This document shows positions 42,109-51,539 of a stretch of 64,000 nt of DNA, piece by piece. A program made the translations under genes and the position numbers. The notes under the pieces are model-generated. The model was not told where the DNA came from. It saw only the letters and a list, made by a program, of their open reading frames with translations, and ran no database searches. The number at the start of each line of letters is the position of its first letter. Within the stretch, counting starts at the first letter, position 1. Source of the DNA: CAZDXB01 sp964509335 (GTDB lineage Bacteria; Bacteroidota; Ignavibacteria; Kapaibacteriales; UBA2268); NCBI GenBank assembly GCA_964509335.1, contig CAZDXB010000011.1, forward strand, positions 28,111-92,110. Direction: 5' to 3'.

Positions 42109-44814
42109 ATGAAGACCGACACAAACCCACTGGAAAACCAAATGAGTTTAGACGCCTACGCACAAATTGTCGATGGGATGCCTCTGGGCGTAGCCTTGTT
42201 TAAAGACCAAAAGATTGTTTACGCCAACGAAATAGCCGTAGAAAGTTTCGGCGTAGATAGTTTAAAGAAACTCAAAGGCAGGAATCCTTACGATTTTATA
42301 GCCGATTCGTTCAAATCTAAAGCCAAAGAAATAATAAGCGACTTACTTGAGACTGAAAGAGGCAGTTATTCAGAGAAGCGATTCATAAAATCCGACGGCG
42401 ACTCAATATTTCTTCGATTGAATATCTCCGAACTTAATCTCGGCGGCGAGCAATATCGGCAGATAACTTTCACAAACGTTACAAGCGAAGAGAACCTCGA
42501 ACGAGAATTAGCCGAGCATAAAAACAATTTGGAAAGACGAATCGAAGATAGAACTAATGAGTTAACGAAATCCGAGCAATTTAATAGAAGCATAATTGAT
42601 TCAACCCCCGATTGCATTAAGATTTTAAGCTTAGAGGGAAGATTAGAATTTATGAGCGAAAACGGCTTAAAGATGATGGGGATTGACGATTTTGAAAAGT
42701 ATAGGAACGTATTATATATAGACGCTTTTTGGAAGGGCGATGACAAAAAGAATTTACAAAAGGCGTTTGAAAAAGCCAAAAACGGAAAGAAAACATCGCT
42801 CGACGGCTTCGCGCCGAACCTTAGGAACGAGCAGAAGTGGTGGGGAATGATAGTAGCTCCTATATATGGAGGCTATAGCGAAGTTTCAAAAATCCTGATT
42901 GTAACTCGCGATATAACCGACAGAAAGAAATACGAAAAGAAACTCTCCGAGAACGAAGAGAAATTCAGAAAAATCTTCCACAGCTCTGCCGGCTTGTTAT
43001 TTATGGACGCTAATTTGCGCTTAACAGACGTGAACCAAAAAGTCGCCGATTTTCTTGGCTATGAAGTTGACGAACTATGCGGCGAGGATTTCCACAAAAT
43101 ATTATGCAAAGAAAATATAAAAATCATCGACGAAGCTTTCGATAAAATACGTCTATCAGAAATTGCGCAATTCAACTCCGACTACGTATTCGTTAAAAAA
43201 AACGGCGATAGAATTTGGGGAGATTTGTTTATAACGCCGGTCAAGGACGAAGAAAATCGAATTATTAATTACGTCGCCCAAGTCATCGACATATCCGAAC
43301 GGAAAAAGTTCGAAAAAGAACTGAAGAAGTTTAAGAGGATGATTGAGCATAGCCCGGCTTACGTTGTCATAACGGATGATAACGGAATAATAGAGTATAT
43401 TAATCCACGATTCACCGAAATAACCGGATGGAGTTACGAGGAAGCCATAGGCAACCGAACGAACATATTAAAATCCGGCAAGCATTCCAAGTCTTTTTAT
43501 AATGACTTATGGGATACTATAAAGGCGGGCAAAGTATGGCGAGGCGAGTTTTACAATAAAAAGAAGAACGGCGAATTATATTGGGAGAAAGCTTTAATAT
43601 CTTCCATCAAAGACCAAAACGGAGAAATCTCCCATTACTTTGCTATTAAAGAAGACGTTACCGAGAAAAAGGAAATTGAACTAAAGATAAAGAATAACTT
43701 AAGATTTTTAACAACTTTAATTAACACAATTCCCACCCCCGTGTTTTATAAGGATTTTAACGGCATATATTTAGGCTGCAATAAAACGTTCGAGGAATTT
43801 CTCGGAATTCCCGAAGAGAAGATAGTAGGCTCTACGGTTTACGATATACAAGAGCCGGAATTAGCGAGAATTTTTGAAGAAAGCGATAAAAAGCTTTTAG
43901 AGAGCGACGGAACGCAGACATACGAAGCTCAAGCGAAAAACGCGATTGGGGAACACAGAGACGTCGTTTTTAACAAAGCGGTTTTTTACGACGCCAAAGG
44001 GCAAAAAGCGGGAATTATCGGTATAATGCTAGACGTAACCGAAAGAAAGAAAAACGAGAGAAAGATTCAAAAAACCGCTAAAGAATTGCGGGACTTAAAC
44101 GCTACTAAGGACAAGTTTTTCTCGATTATCGCTCACGACTTGCGCAACCCGTTCAACGTTTTAATCACGATGTCGAAGATGCTCCTCGAAAATTTCGATT
44201 CGATGTCGAGCGAAGAGGCGACAAGCCAAATCGAAAGCATTAATAAATCCGCCAAATACTCTCACGAATTGTTGGAGAACCTTCTTAATTGGTCTCGCTC
44301 GCAAATTGGAACGATAAAATTCGAGCCGAACGATTACGATATTTACGAACTCGTCATAAATAATATTTATATGGCTCGCAAAGCGGCGGAGAATAAAAAC
44401 ATTAAAATCGATTCGAATGTTAAAGTCAACACAATCGTTTTTTTCGATTATAATATGATTGACACAGTAATAAGAAATTTGTTGGCGAACGCTATTAAAT
44501 TCACCGAGCCGGACGGGAAAATCTCTTTGGATTCCCAAAAGAACAAAAACTGGCTGGAGATAAAAGTGACAGATACGGGAGTAGGCATCCCCCCTGAAAA
44601 CATTGATAAATTATTCAAAATCGACGAAGCCTACTCCACAAAAGGCACTAACAACGAAAAGGGTTCCGGCTTGGGATTGATATTATGCAAAGAATTCGTC
44701 GAAAAACACAGAGGGACAATCAAAGCCGAAAGCAAGCCCGGCAAAGGCAGCTCATTCAGCTTCGCTATTCCGCGCGACGAAAACGCTTTTAATGAGGCGG
44801 AAAAAATTGGGTAG
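42109..44814 (+). CDS. Soluble multi-PAS hybrid-free sensor histidine kinase
   Basis: 901 residues with no membrane helix. About five PAS domains precede the kinase core: ~10-130, ~160-275, ~285-400, ~405-520 and ~530-650, each ending in a PAC-type 'di(S/T)ERk..E+' segment (e.g. VIDISERKKFEKEL). The transmitter has HisKA with phospho-His in FSIIAHDLRNPFNVLIT (~685), then HATPase_c with N-box NLLANAIKFTEPDG, G1 DTGVGIPPENI and G2 KGSGLGLILCKEFVEKHRG. No receiver domain and no adjacent response regulator, so it is an orphan kinase. The PAS domains may bind haem, flavin or small ligands; none is fixed here. Confidence 0.9.
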   Translation: MKTDTNPLENQMSLDAYAQIVDGMPLGVALFKDQKIVYANEIAVESFGVDSLKKLKGRNPYDFIADSFKSKAKEIISDLLETERGSYSEKRFIKSDGDSIFLRLNISELNLGGEQYRQITFTNVTSEENLERELAEHKNNLERRIEDRTNELTKSEQFNRSIIDSTPDCIKILSLEGRLEFMSENGLKMMGIDDFEKYRNVLYIDAFWKGDDKKNLQKAFEKAKNGKKTSLDGFAPNLRNEQKWWGMIVAPIYGGYSEVSKILIVTRDITDRKKYEKKLSENEEKFRKIFHSSAGLLFMDANLRLTDVNQKVADFLGYEVDELCGEDFHKILCKENIKIIDEAFDKIRLSEIAQFNSDYVFVKKNGDRIWGDLFITPVKDEENRIINYVAQVIDISERKKFEKELKKFKRMIEHSPAYVVITDDNGIIEYINPRFTEITGWSYEEAIGNRTNILKSGKHSKSFYNDLWDTIKAGKVWRGEFYNKKKNGELYWEKALISSIKDQNGEISHYFAIKEDVTEKKEIELKIKNNLRFLTTLINTIPTPVFYKDFNGIYLGCNKTFEEFLGIPEEKIVGSTVYDIQEPELARIFEESDKKLLESDGTQTYEAQAKNAIGEHRDVVFNKAVFYDAKGQKAGIIGIMLDVTERKKNERKIQKTAKELRDLNATKDKFFSIIAHDLRNPFNVLITMSKMLLENFDSMSSEEATSQIESINKSAKYSHELLENLLNWSRSQIGTIKFEPNDYDIYELVINNIYMARKAAENKNIKIDSNVKVNTIVFFDYNMIDTVIRNLLANAIKFTEPDGKISLDSQKNKNWLEIKVTDTGVGIPPENIDKLFKIDEAYSTKGTNNEKGSGLGLILCKEFVEKHRGTIKAESKPGKGSSFSFAIPRDENAFNEAEKIG

Positions 44815-44818
44815 ATTT

Positions 44819-44977
44819 CTATAACTCTGTAACCTTTGCATAGAGTTCGGGAAATCTATTTCTACGTAATCGAAATTTAGTTCCGTGGTTATGTCCAGTC
44901 CTTGCGTCAAAATCAATTAAAACGTAATTGTTCTCAATTGCGTCAACGAATTTATGTATGCTGAATTCTTGTAGCAT
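44819..44977 (-). pseudogene. C-terminal fragment of a restriction endonuclease next to its methyltransferase
   Basis: Minus-strand open frame of 52 codons from ATG 44977: MLQEFSIHKFVDAIENNYVL, then IDFDARTGHNHGTKFRLR. The IDFDARTGHNHGTKFR segment looks like the C-terminal tip of a type II restriction enzyme (MvaI/BcnI-like 'HgT.FRi' pattern, by eye). It lies 16 bp downstream of a DNA methyltransferase on the same strand. The frame runs upstream into the methyltransferase gene in another phase (…EEYYKYSKIK), so an N-terminal portion has either been lost or never existed. It is too short to be active, hence remnant. Confidence 0.55.
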
Positions 44978-44993
44978 CTTTATTTTACTATAT

Positions 44994-45932
44994 TTATAAT
45001 ATTCCTCGCCCTTTATTTTCAGAGTTCCAAAAGTCTAAAAGGTATTCAAAAGTCGTCCCCATAGTTATATAATTACTGGGCCAACCGAAGATTCCTATTT
45101 TGTTGACAATATTCCGTCTATCCCAAATTATTATGTTTCTTAGTTCGTAACCTCGCTTTCTTAGTTCTTCAACTAAAGCTATATGAATCGTGATTCTTCT
45201 GTTTTCCCACCACATATCAGGAACGTTAATTACGCAGTGTCCTTTCTCTTTTAATAGAGGCGCTAAGCTTTCAAAAATATCGCCCATAGCCTTGGCGTAA
45301 TTGTTTAAATCATAAGTTCCTAAGTCTCTTTCGTCCTGAGAATACTGCTCAACTTTCATATATTGGTCGTTCTTTCTGTCTCTACGAGATTTATTCTTTC
45401 GTTTACGATTTAATAAATTGCTGTATGGAGGCGAAGTCCATATTAGTTTTACTGTCTCGTCTTTCAGATAGTTTTTTATGTTTCTTGCGTCGTCTTGGAT
45501 TAGAATTTGCTTGGAGTCGTTAAAAATGTTTTGTTCTGTTAATCGAGACTCGCTCAATTCTATGTAGTCTTTTCGCAAATCAAACCCTACGGAGTTTCTA
45601 TTTGTGTCTTGAGCCGCGACGAGAGTTGTGCCGCTACCCACGAATGGGTCTAATACCAATTCGCCTTCGTGAGAAAAAAGTTCGATAACGCGTTTAGACA
45701 GCGAAATTGGAAACGTAGCGGGGTGTAAGTTCTTATCTCTAACGTCTCTTTTTTCGTAGTAGAATTCCCAAACTCCTAATTGGCATTTAAGCCATTCTTT
45801 TGCTGTCAGGCAATTAATATGATTTTCAGGGCAATCGCAGGTTCTTTTATATCCTATTTCTAGAATTTTATCGCTTGATTCTTTTGGAGGCGTTTCTGTT
45901 TTCTTAGTTGATATAAGCTCTTTTTCTTGCAT
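44994..45932 (-). CDS. Site-specific DNA methyltransferase (N4-C/N6-A, SPPY type)
   Basis: 312 residues. Motif X/I order: HPATFPISLSKRVIELF (~77-93) then the SAM motif LVLDPFVGSGTTLVAAQ (~100-116), later motif IV TSPPYSNLLN (~172-181). The SPPY tetrad is typical of N4-cytosine and some N6-adenine enzymes. The N-terminal CDCPENHINCLTAKEWLKCQ has a Cys/His cluster (C33, C35, H39, C42) that may be a zinc site. A presumed endonuclease remnant follows at 44819-44977. It now looks like a solitary methyltransferase. Confidence 0.88.
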   Translation of the reverse strand: MQEKELISTKKTETPPKESSDKILEIGYKRTCDCPENHINCLTAKEWLKCQLGVWEFYYEKRDVRDKNLHPATFPISLSKRVIELFSHEGELVLDPFVGSGTTLVAAQDTNRNSVGFDLRKDYIELSESRLTEQNIFNDSKQILIQDDARNIKNYLKDETVKLIWTSPPYSNLLNRKRKNKSRRDRKNDQYMKVEQYSQDERDLGTYDLNNYAKAMGDIFESLAPLLKEKGHCVINVPDMWWENRRITIHIALVEELRKRGYELRNIIIWDRRNIVNKIGIFGWPSNYITMGTTFEYLLDFWNSENKGRGIL

Positions 45933-46160
45933 TTCGTCTCTTTCTGAGTAACGTCAATAAATGAATATAAAATTTTTTCAACTTCATAATTAAAAGATTA
46001 AATAGCAATTTTTTTGCTTTATTGTTTATAAAGATAACAAATAAAGATAACAAAATTTCGCTCTAAGCGCTATTAACTATTTTCTAATCCGTCGATAAAT
46101 TATAAATTAGCAAATTTAAGAAAGTTAAATTGCTAAAAAGAAAAATTTAAGAGGAAACAA

Positions 46161-48209
46161 ATGCGAAAATATCTTTTGGTCGCGCTTTCTGTTCTCTTTA
46201 TGTTCAGCCAAATAAAAGCGCAAACGGACGATAATCGAAAATTAATCGAGTCGGTCAACGAACGCGATTATCCTAACGCTGGAGCTGTAGTTATATACGA
46301 CAGTACCGACGCCGACGTCAAAGAATCAGGCTTAAGCCATAGAATTAATCATAAACTCATTAAGATTTTCAGCGCAAACGAAGCGAAAAATTACAGAGTC
46401 GTTAATTTAAATTACGACCCGCAATCGGCTTACGTAGAAATAAAAAGCGCTCGTATTTATAGAAAAGACGGTTCGATAATCGACCTCGACTCAAACGACA
46501 TTTACGACAACCCCGCGCCCGCTCGTATGATTTACTGGGGAATGCGAAACAAGACTATTGAGTTTGGACGCTTGGAACCGGGCGACGCGATTGAATACAA
46601 AATATTTAGAAAAGGATTTACTTACGCATTGCTATTCGACGACGTAGCCGACGACAAATTCGTTCCGCCTATGAAAGGTCATTTTTACGATATAGTCCAT
46701 TTTTGGGCGTCGAAACCCACTTTGGAAAAAGTTTATCGAGTGGCTATGCCGAAGAACAAGCCTTTGCAATACGAGGTTTACAACGGCGAATTAGGCTCTT
46801 ACGTTCATTTTCCGAAAAGATTTGATAAAGACATAGAAGTCCAAGTCAATCCCCAAGCGAAACAATCCGAGAGAGAAATAGACGAAAAAGAGTTTTACTG
46901 GGAAAAAGACAAAATCGTTTACTGTTGGTTCAAAAAGGATATAGAGCCGTTTGGAAAAGAGCCGAATATGGTCGCGGCTTCCGACGAGGCTACTAAGCTA
47001 CTGCTCTCCACTTCGCCCGATTGGTACGCCAAAGCCGTGTGGTTTCACAACGTAAACGAAGATTTCGGAAGTTTTGACGTTACGCCCGCTATAAGAGAAA
47101 AAGCAGAGGAGATTGTCGAAGACGCCGAGACCGAGCTTGATTCTATATCGGCGCTGACTCATTGGTCGGCGGAAAATATTCGTTATTCCGGACTTTCAAT
47201 GGGCGAGGGCGAAGGATACACCCTGCACAAAGGCGAGATGACTTTCAAAGACCGCTGCGGAGTCTGCAAGGACAAAGCCGGAATGCTGGTAACATTGTTG
47301 AGAGCCGTAGGAATTGAATCATACCCGGCAATGACAATGGCGGGTTCGAGAATAGATAAAATCCCCGCCGACCAGTTCAATCACAGCGTAACTCTCGCCA
47401 AACGCCGAAGCGGCGATTGGATTTTGCTCGACCCCACTTGGGTGCCGAGCGTCAGGGAATTGTGGTCGAGCGCCGAGCAACAACAGCAATATTTAATGGG
47501 CGTTCCCGGCGGAGCGGATTTGAAAACGACGCCGCTTTCGCCGCCGGAAAATCATTATCTAAAGTTGAAAGGCGAGTCCGAGATAAAAGACGACGGAACG
47601 CTTACCGGCAAGTTCACTTTAGAGGCGGAAGGGCAAAGCGACGCTCTGCTGAGAAGAAAGTTTGTTCGCGAATACCGCTCGAACTGGGAAAACGTTATTC
47701 CGGAATATCTCGCGAACGTTTCTCCCAAAGCCAGAGTAACTTCGCAAGATTTCAGCGACCCTTACGATATTAGCGAGCCGATAAAATTCGAGGTCGAATA
47801 CGTAATTCCCGATTACGCCGAAATCGTCGGCGACAAGATAATTTTTACGCCTCTCTTGACGGCTAATCCTATGAAAGATCATTTTACGGCGAGCGAACTC
47901 GACACGGACACGTCTCTAACCGAAAGGGGTTACGGCTTCAGGCAAAGATGCTCGAAACTGTTCGTAGTCGAAGAAACAGTCGATTTGCCGAATTACAAGA
48001 AAGCTTCAATCGTTCCCGAATTCGAGAAAATAAAAGGCGAAGCGGCTAACTTTCACGCGGCATATAAAATCAAAAACGGCAAACTAAAATTGAAAGCCAA
48101 GCATAGAATGAATAAAAGACTATATAAACCGAAAGACTGGAACAGTTTTCGGTCGGCTTTGATTGAAAGGTTTAGATTTATGAATTCAAATATTGTCTTG
48201 GAAAAATAG
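46161..48209 (+). CDS. DUF3857/transglutaminase-like exported protein, catalytic triad intact
   Basis: 682 residues with a Sec signal (MRKYLLVALSVLFMFSQIKA). DUF3857 covers ~50-235 (RINHKLIKIFSANEAKNYRV, then YDPQSAYVEIKSARIYRKDG). A transglutaminase core follows (~325-440) with Cys in RCGVCKDKAGMLVTLLRAVG, His in QFNHSVTLAKRRSGDWILLD and Asp in the latter's LLDPTW, i.e. Cys-His-Asp. A beta-rich C-terminal domain follows. Such proteins may cross-link or cleave surface proteins; substrate unknown. It is followed 12 bp later by a degenerate paralogue, probably co-transcribed. SD GAGG lies 7 bp upstream of the start. Confidence 0.88.
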   Translation: MRKYLLVALSVLFMFSQIKAQTDDNRKLIESVNERDYPNAGAVVIYDSTDADVKESGLSHRINHKLIKIFSANEAKNYRVVNLNYDPQSAYVEIKSARIYRKDGSIIDLDSNDIYDNPAPARMIYWGMRNKTIEFGRLEPGDAIEYKIFRKGFTYALLFDDVADDKFVPPMKGHFYDIVHFWASKPTLEKVYRVAMPKNKPLQYEVYNGELGSYVHFPKRFDKDIEVQVNPQAKQSEREIDEKEFYWEKDKIVYCWFKKDIEPFGKEPNMVAASDEATKLLLSTSPDWYAKAVWFHNVNEDFGSFDVTPAIREKAEEIVEDAETELDSISALTHWSAENIRYSGLSMGEGEGYTLHKGEMTFKDRCGVCKDKAGMLVTLLRAVGIESYPAMTMAGSRIDKIPADQFNHSVTLAKRRSGDWILLDPTWVPSVRELWSSAEQQQQYLMGVPGGADLKTTPLSPPENHYLKLKGESEIKDDGTLTGKFTLEAEGQSDALLRRKFVREYRSNWENVIPEYLANVSPKARVTSQDFSDPYDISEPIKFEVEYVIPDYAEIVGDKIIFTPLLTANPMKDHFTASELDTDTSLTERGYGFRQRCSKLFVVEETVDLPNYKKASIVPEFEKIKGEAANFHAAYKIKNGKLKLKAKHRMNKRLYKPKDWNSFRSALIERFRFMNSNIVLEK

Positions 48210-48220
48210 GAGCTATGAAA

Positions 48221-50059
48221 ATGAGATTTAATAGATATTCGATTGTTTTAACGCTTGTTTTTGCGTTTGCTTTTGGCTGGTTAACATCTAAAGAAATAAA
48301 GCCGGACGCGGCTTATAGTTATATCAACGTTGAGTATGAATTGAAAGAAGACGGGTCGATAGTTTACAAGCGCGATAGCAAATTGAAAATACTTACCGGT
48401 TACGCGATGAATCGCGTTCACGGCGAATCCTTTATAGTTTACAATACCGATTGGCAGGAACTTAAAATCTTGAAATCGGAAACTATAACCGAAGAGGGCG
48501 ACTCCGTTCCAACTCCCGCGAACGGCTACAACGAAGTTTTGCCGAGATTCGTTTCAAAAGCTCCTCCCTATTTTAACTTAAGAGAAATGGTAGTTTCACA
48601 TACGGGTTTAAAAATAAGTTCCCAAATTGATTTTTCTTACCAAATAACTTCAAAACCGGGATTTTTTCCGGGACTGATAGGCAAGGTCTTGGTCGGCTCT
48701 CGAGATTTCGTTAACGAGATGAATATAAGAGTTATTGTCCCCGAGAGCGAAGAGTTGAATTTCAATTTCGCAAACGACGGACCTAAACCTAAGTTCTTTA
48801 AGAAAGGCGGCAAAAAAGTTTACGTTTGGACGATTAAAAACGCGCCGCCAATACCAGAGGAAAACGGTCAGCCAAAACTCGAAGACTTTATGCCGGTTCT
48901 ATATTTCTCGACCGCGTCAAGCGCCGACTTAGTCAATCACATATTGCAAAATCGGAACGATTTATTCGCTCTGGACGAAACGGCGAAAGAAACCGTTGAT
49001 AATATCATTGAAGATAAAACCGGGCGACGCGAGAAAGCTTTCGCTTTGAGTCGATATGTACATAAAAATATCGGCGTCGCCGGCGGCAAACTGAAATATT
49101 TCGGCTATAAACCGCGCCCCGCCCAAATTACGTTCGACCGAAACGCGGGAACTAGTTTGGACAGAACCGTAATCCTCGCGGCTATGCTTCGAGAAGCCGG
49201 CTTGAAAGCCGATATACTAATGGCGGCGAGCGACAGGGGCGCTAAAAACGATTTGTCTTTACTTTCGCAATTTGGGACGCCTTTGACTTATTGCTATCCG
49301 CAAAACGAGAAAGAAGCCCCGATAATATTAAATCCGAACGTCAAGCAAATCAAGCCCAAACCTAAGGCTTTAGACAGCAAGCCCGCGTTCGTTTTGGGCA
49401 AGCGGAAAATTTACTTTATTCCGCCGGAAAAAGAAGAGAGCGAATTGTTTTTTGACGGAGAGATTAATATATATAGCGATTTCGAAGGGACTTGCAACGC
49501 GAAGATGAGCTTCTCCGGCGCTTATATGCCCTCGCTTTACAACGAAGAAGCAAACGCTATTATTAAAAGCGGTTTCAGCGCTCAAAATTGGGAGGCTGAA
49601 GTAGAGCCGTCCGAATTGAATTACTCTAACTTCAATTCAATAAAAAGAAACGTCGAGACGTCATTAACGCGAAAACCTAAAAAGGAAGCCGGTTTATACT
49701 TTCTAACTCTTCCAATCCCGCCGAAATCAATATTATCGCGTCATATCAAACTCGTTCAAGTTTCGAGAACTACTCCATTCGAACTAGAAGGAGTTGTGAA
49801 CGAAACGATAAATTACGAGATAAAATTGCCGGAAAATTTGGAATTGGCGTCGGAACAAATCGCCGTCTCTAAAAGCGCCGATTTAGGTTCCGTCGAAATA
49901 AAAATCGAGGACGAAGAGGGAAAAATTAGGATCCACAAAAAGTTGATTATTGAAAAAGAAATCATCGAACCGGATAAATACAATCAACTATATGAATTGC
50001 TTGTAGATTGGCTCGACAACGATTCCAATAGGATAATTTTAAAAGAAGTCGATTTATAA
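48221..50059 (+). CDS. DUF3857/transglutaminase-like paralogue with the catalytic triad replaced
   Basis: About 612 residues with a signal peptide (YSIVLTLVFAFAFGWLTS). ATG 48221 is preferred because AGGAG (48208-48212) is 8 bp away; ATG 48215 is only 2 bp away. DUF3857-like N-terminus: YELKEDGSIVYKRDSKLKIL. In the transglutaminase-like part the positions that hold Cys, His and Asp in the neighbour read Ser (RNAGTSLDRTVILAAMLREA), Thr (QFGTPLTYC) and Asn (IILNPNV). It is probably a non-catalytic partner of the upstream protein, perhaps a binding subunit. Confidence 0.8.
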   Translation: MRFNRYSIVLTLVFAFAFGWLTSKEIKPDAAYSYINVEYELKEDGSIVYKRDSKLKILTGYAMNRVHGESFIVYNTDWQELKILKSETITEEGDSVPTPANGYNEVLPRFVSKAPPYFNLREMVVSHTGLKISSQIDFSYQITSKPGFFPGLIGKVLVGSRDFVNEMNIRVIVPESEELNFNFANDGPKPKFFKKGGKKVYVWTIKNAPPIPEENGQPKLEDFMPVLYFSTASSADLVNHILQNRNDLFALDETAKETVDNIIEDKTGRREKAFALSRYVHKNIGVAGGKLKYFGYKPRPAQITFDRNAGTSLDRTVILAAMLREAGLKADILMAASDRGAKNDLSLLSQFGTPLTYCYPQNEKEAPIILNPNVKQIKPKPKALDSKPAFVLGKRKIYFIPPEKEESELFFDGEINIYSDFEGTCNAKMSFSGAYMPSLYNEEANAIIKSGFSAQNWEAEVEPSELNYSNFNSIKRNVETSLTRKPKKEAGLYFLTLPIPPKSILSRHIKLVQVSRTTPFELEGVVNETINYEIKLPENLELASEQIAVSKSADLGSVEIKIEDEEGKIRIHKKLIIEKEIIEPDKYNQLYELLVDWLDNDSNRIILKEVDL

Positions 50060-50170
50060 TTAGAAGGGCTGCCTTAAAAGAATAATACTTGGTCGGTTTC
50101 TAATACTTGCTAGTTATAGCCTCGATTATTAATAGATTCTCGCTTTCGAGGGAACAACGCCCTAGTAGTC

Positions 50171-50191
50171 ATTCCCAGCTTGACTGGGAAT
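50171..50191. repeat. Short palindrome (ATTCCCAG...CTGGGAAT)
   Basis: An 8-bp perfect stem around CTTGA, flanked by GTAGTC and CCAGAG. It is of the 'TCATTCCC...GGGAATCCAG' type scattered in many bacterial genomes. The 240-bp gap it sits in shows no gene. Confidence 0.6.
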
Positions 50192-50299
50192 CCAGAGAAG
50201 ACGATTATTTTTGGAATTTCATTATTAGACATTGCAATACTGCCGATACAATCGCCTTTCGCCCCCTATCTTAACGACAAAAAATTATTGGAATACAAC

Positions 50300-50644
50300 T
50301 TACGCTTCGACGAATAGACCTGCCACGTTCTCAATATCTAAATTCGCTTGAACTTTTGAGGCTTCTTCCTCAAAATTCGAATTCTTAAGTAAATCCAGTT
50401 CGGCCAAAGCTTCTTTAAAAGTTTCTATTGGGGCGTTCGAAGGCGAGCTTAAAGGATGACTATTATCCATTTGAACAATATCGTCCAGCTTGTCGATGCC
50501 TTCCATTAGTATTTCCTTCTGCCAAGAAGGAGACGGTTTTTCTATATCTTTATCTTCGCTTTTTGCCTTGGTGATTTTTTTTGGTTCGTAACTTTTTATG
50601 TCGTCTGGCTTAATCGGGTTGTTTTGAATCTCCTTAATTTCCAT
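50300..50644 (-). CDS. Hypothetical small acidic protein
   Basis: 114 residues, not recognised. The N-terminal half is charged and proline-rich (NPIKPDDIKSYEPKKITKAK), the C-terminal half helical (TFKEALAELDLLKNSNFEEE then ASKVQANLDIENVAGLFVEA). There is no signal peptide. The short helical C-terminus with 'QANLDIENVAGLF' recalls the ends of some small motility-associated proteins, but this is not enough for a name. It is a lone gene with AT-rich flanks; both neighbours are on the plus strand. Confidence 0.5.
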   Translation of the reverse strand: MEIKEIQNNPIKPDDIKSYEPKKITKAKSEDKDIEKPSPSWQKEILMEGIDKLDDIVQMDNSHPLSSPSNAPIETFKEALAELDLLKNSNFEEEASKVQANLDIENVAGLFVEA

Positions 50645-50834
50645 TTTTTTACCTTTTTAGTATGTTTTCCCAAAAAAATTCAGTAAATTAAAATATAGTT
50701 TTTGATTTATAAATAAAGAGGGTGGCAATTAATATACCAAAGGAAAAATACTGATAATTAATTGGAATTAATTTTATCCTTCGATAATTTTTGTTATATT
50801 TTAGAAATTGGATAATCATAAATATGGAGGCTTT

Positions 50835-51392
50835 ATGAAAAAAATTTTACTTTTGTCTTTAATTTTCATAATACCGTTAAGTTGCTCTACCGAGAAGGAA
50901 GAGAAAAGGCTGAGTTATAAACAAATCGAGAAGGAAAAAGAAGCGATAATCCAGACGATGCGGAATTACAACACAGCGTACGAAAACAAAAATTTCGCCG
51001 CTCTGACCGAAACTTTAGCCGACGAAGTTCTGTTTTTCGGAACCGATTCGTCGGAAGTAATAAGAACCTTCGCCGATTTTAAGAAGAAAATGCTTCAGCA
51101 GTGGGAATTGTTCGACGAATTAAATTACGGGAAAATGAAAGACGTCTCCATAAAAATGGACGACAAAGGCACTTGGGCGTCTATTATTTTCGGAATACCT
51201 CTTGAAGTTACAATCGACAAAAAATCCACCAAACTTTTTCTCAGAGTTCAGAGAACGATGAAAAAAGAGCAAGGCAAATGGGTTATATCCAGCGGCGTAG
51301 TAGGTTTAGTAAATTACAAACAAGGAATCGCTCTCGATAAATTGCTTAGAGAGAGAGGCTCCGAAGAAGATACTGAAAAAGAAGAAAGTTAA
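50835..51392 (+). CDS. SnoaL/NTF2-like lipoprotein
   Basis: About 185 residues. ATG 50835 is chosen because GGAGG lies 7 bp upstream and a lipoprotein signal follows (MKKILLLSLIFIIPLSCST, Cys ~17). The mature protein is an NTF2-like cone: MRNYNTAYENKNFAALTETL (~45-64), ADEVLFFGTDSSEVIRTFAD, FKKKMLQQWELFDELNYGKM and VQRTMKKEQGKWVISSGVVG ('rvt.v..k..g.WkI...h.S'). Role unknown; stand-alone SnoaL-like lipoproteins are common in Bacteroidota. Confidence 0.8.
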   Translation: MKKILLLSLIFIIPLSCSTEKEEKRLSYKQIEKEKEAIIQTMRNYNTAYENKNFAALTETLADEVLFFGTDSSEVIRTFADFKKKMLQQWELFDELNYGKMKDVSIKMDDKGTWASIIFGIPLEVTIDKKSTKLFLRVQRTMKKEQGKWVISSGVVGLVNYKQGIALDKLLRERGSEEDTEKEES

Positions 51393-51539
51393 AATATCTA
51401 TTTGGAAATAGAATCGTTTTAACTTTTTTTCAAATAAGTTATTAATTAGTTTTTGTCCGTTTACGGGCGTAATACTTTTAGGCTCGAAAGTCGGTTCGGC
51501 TTTTGAGCTTTTTTTGTCGCATTTTATTAGGAGAAGGTT

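Noticed and set aside
50300..50644. FlgM anti-sigma factor
   Set aside because: The C-terminal helix is only vaguely similar, and the gene is far from the flagellar operon.
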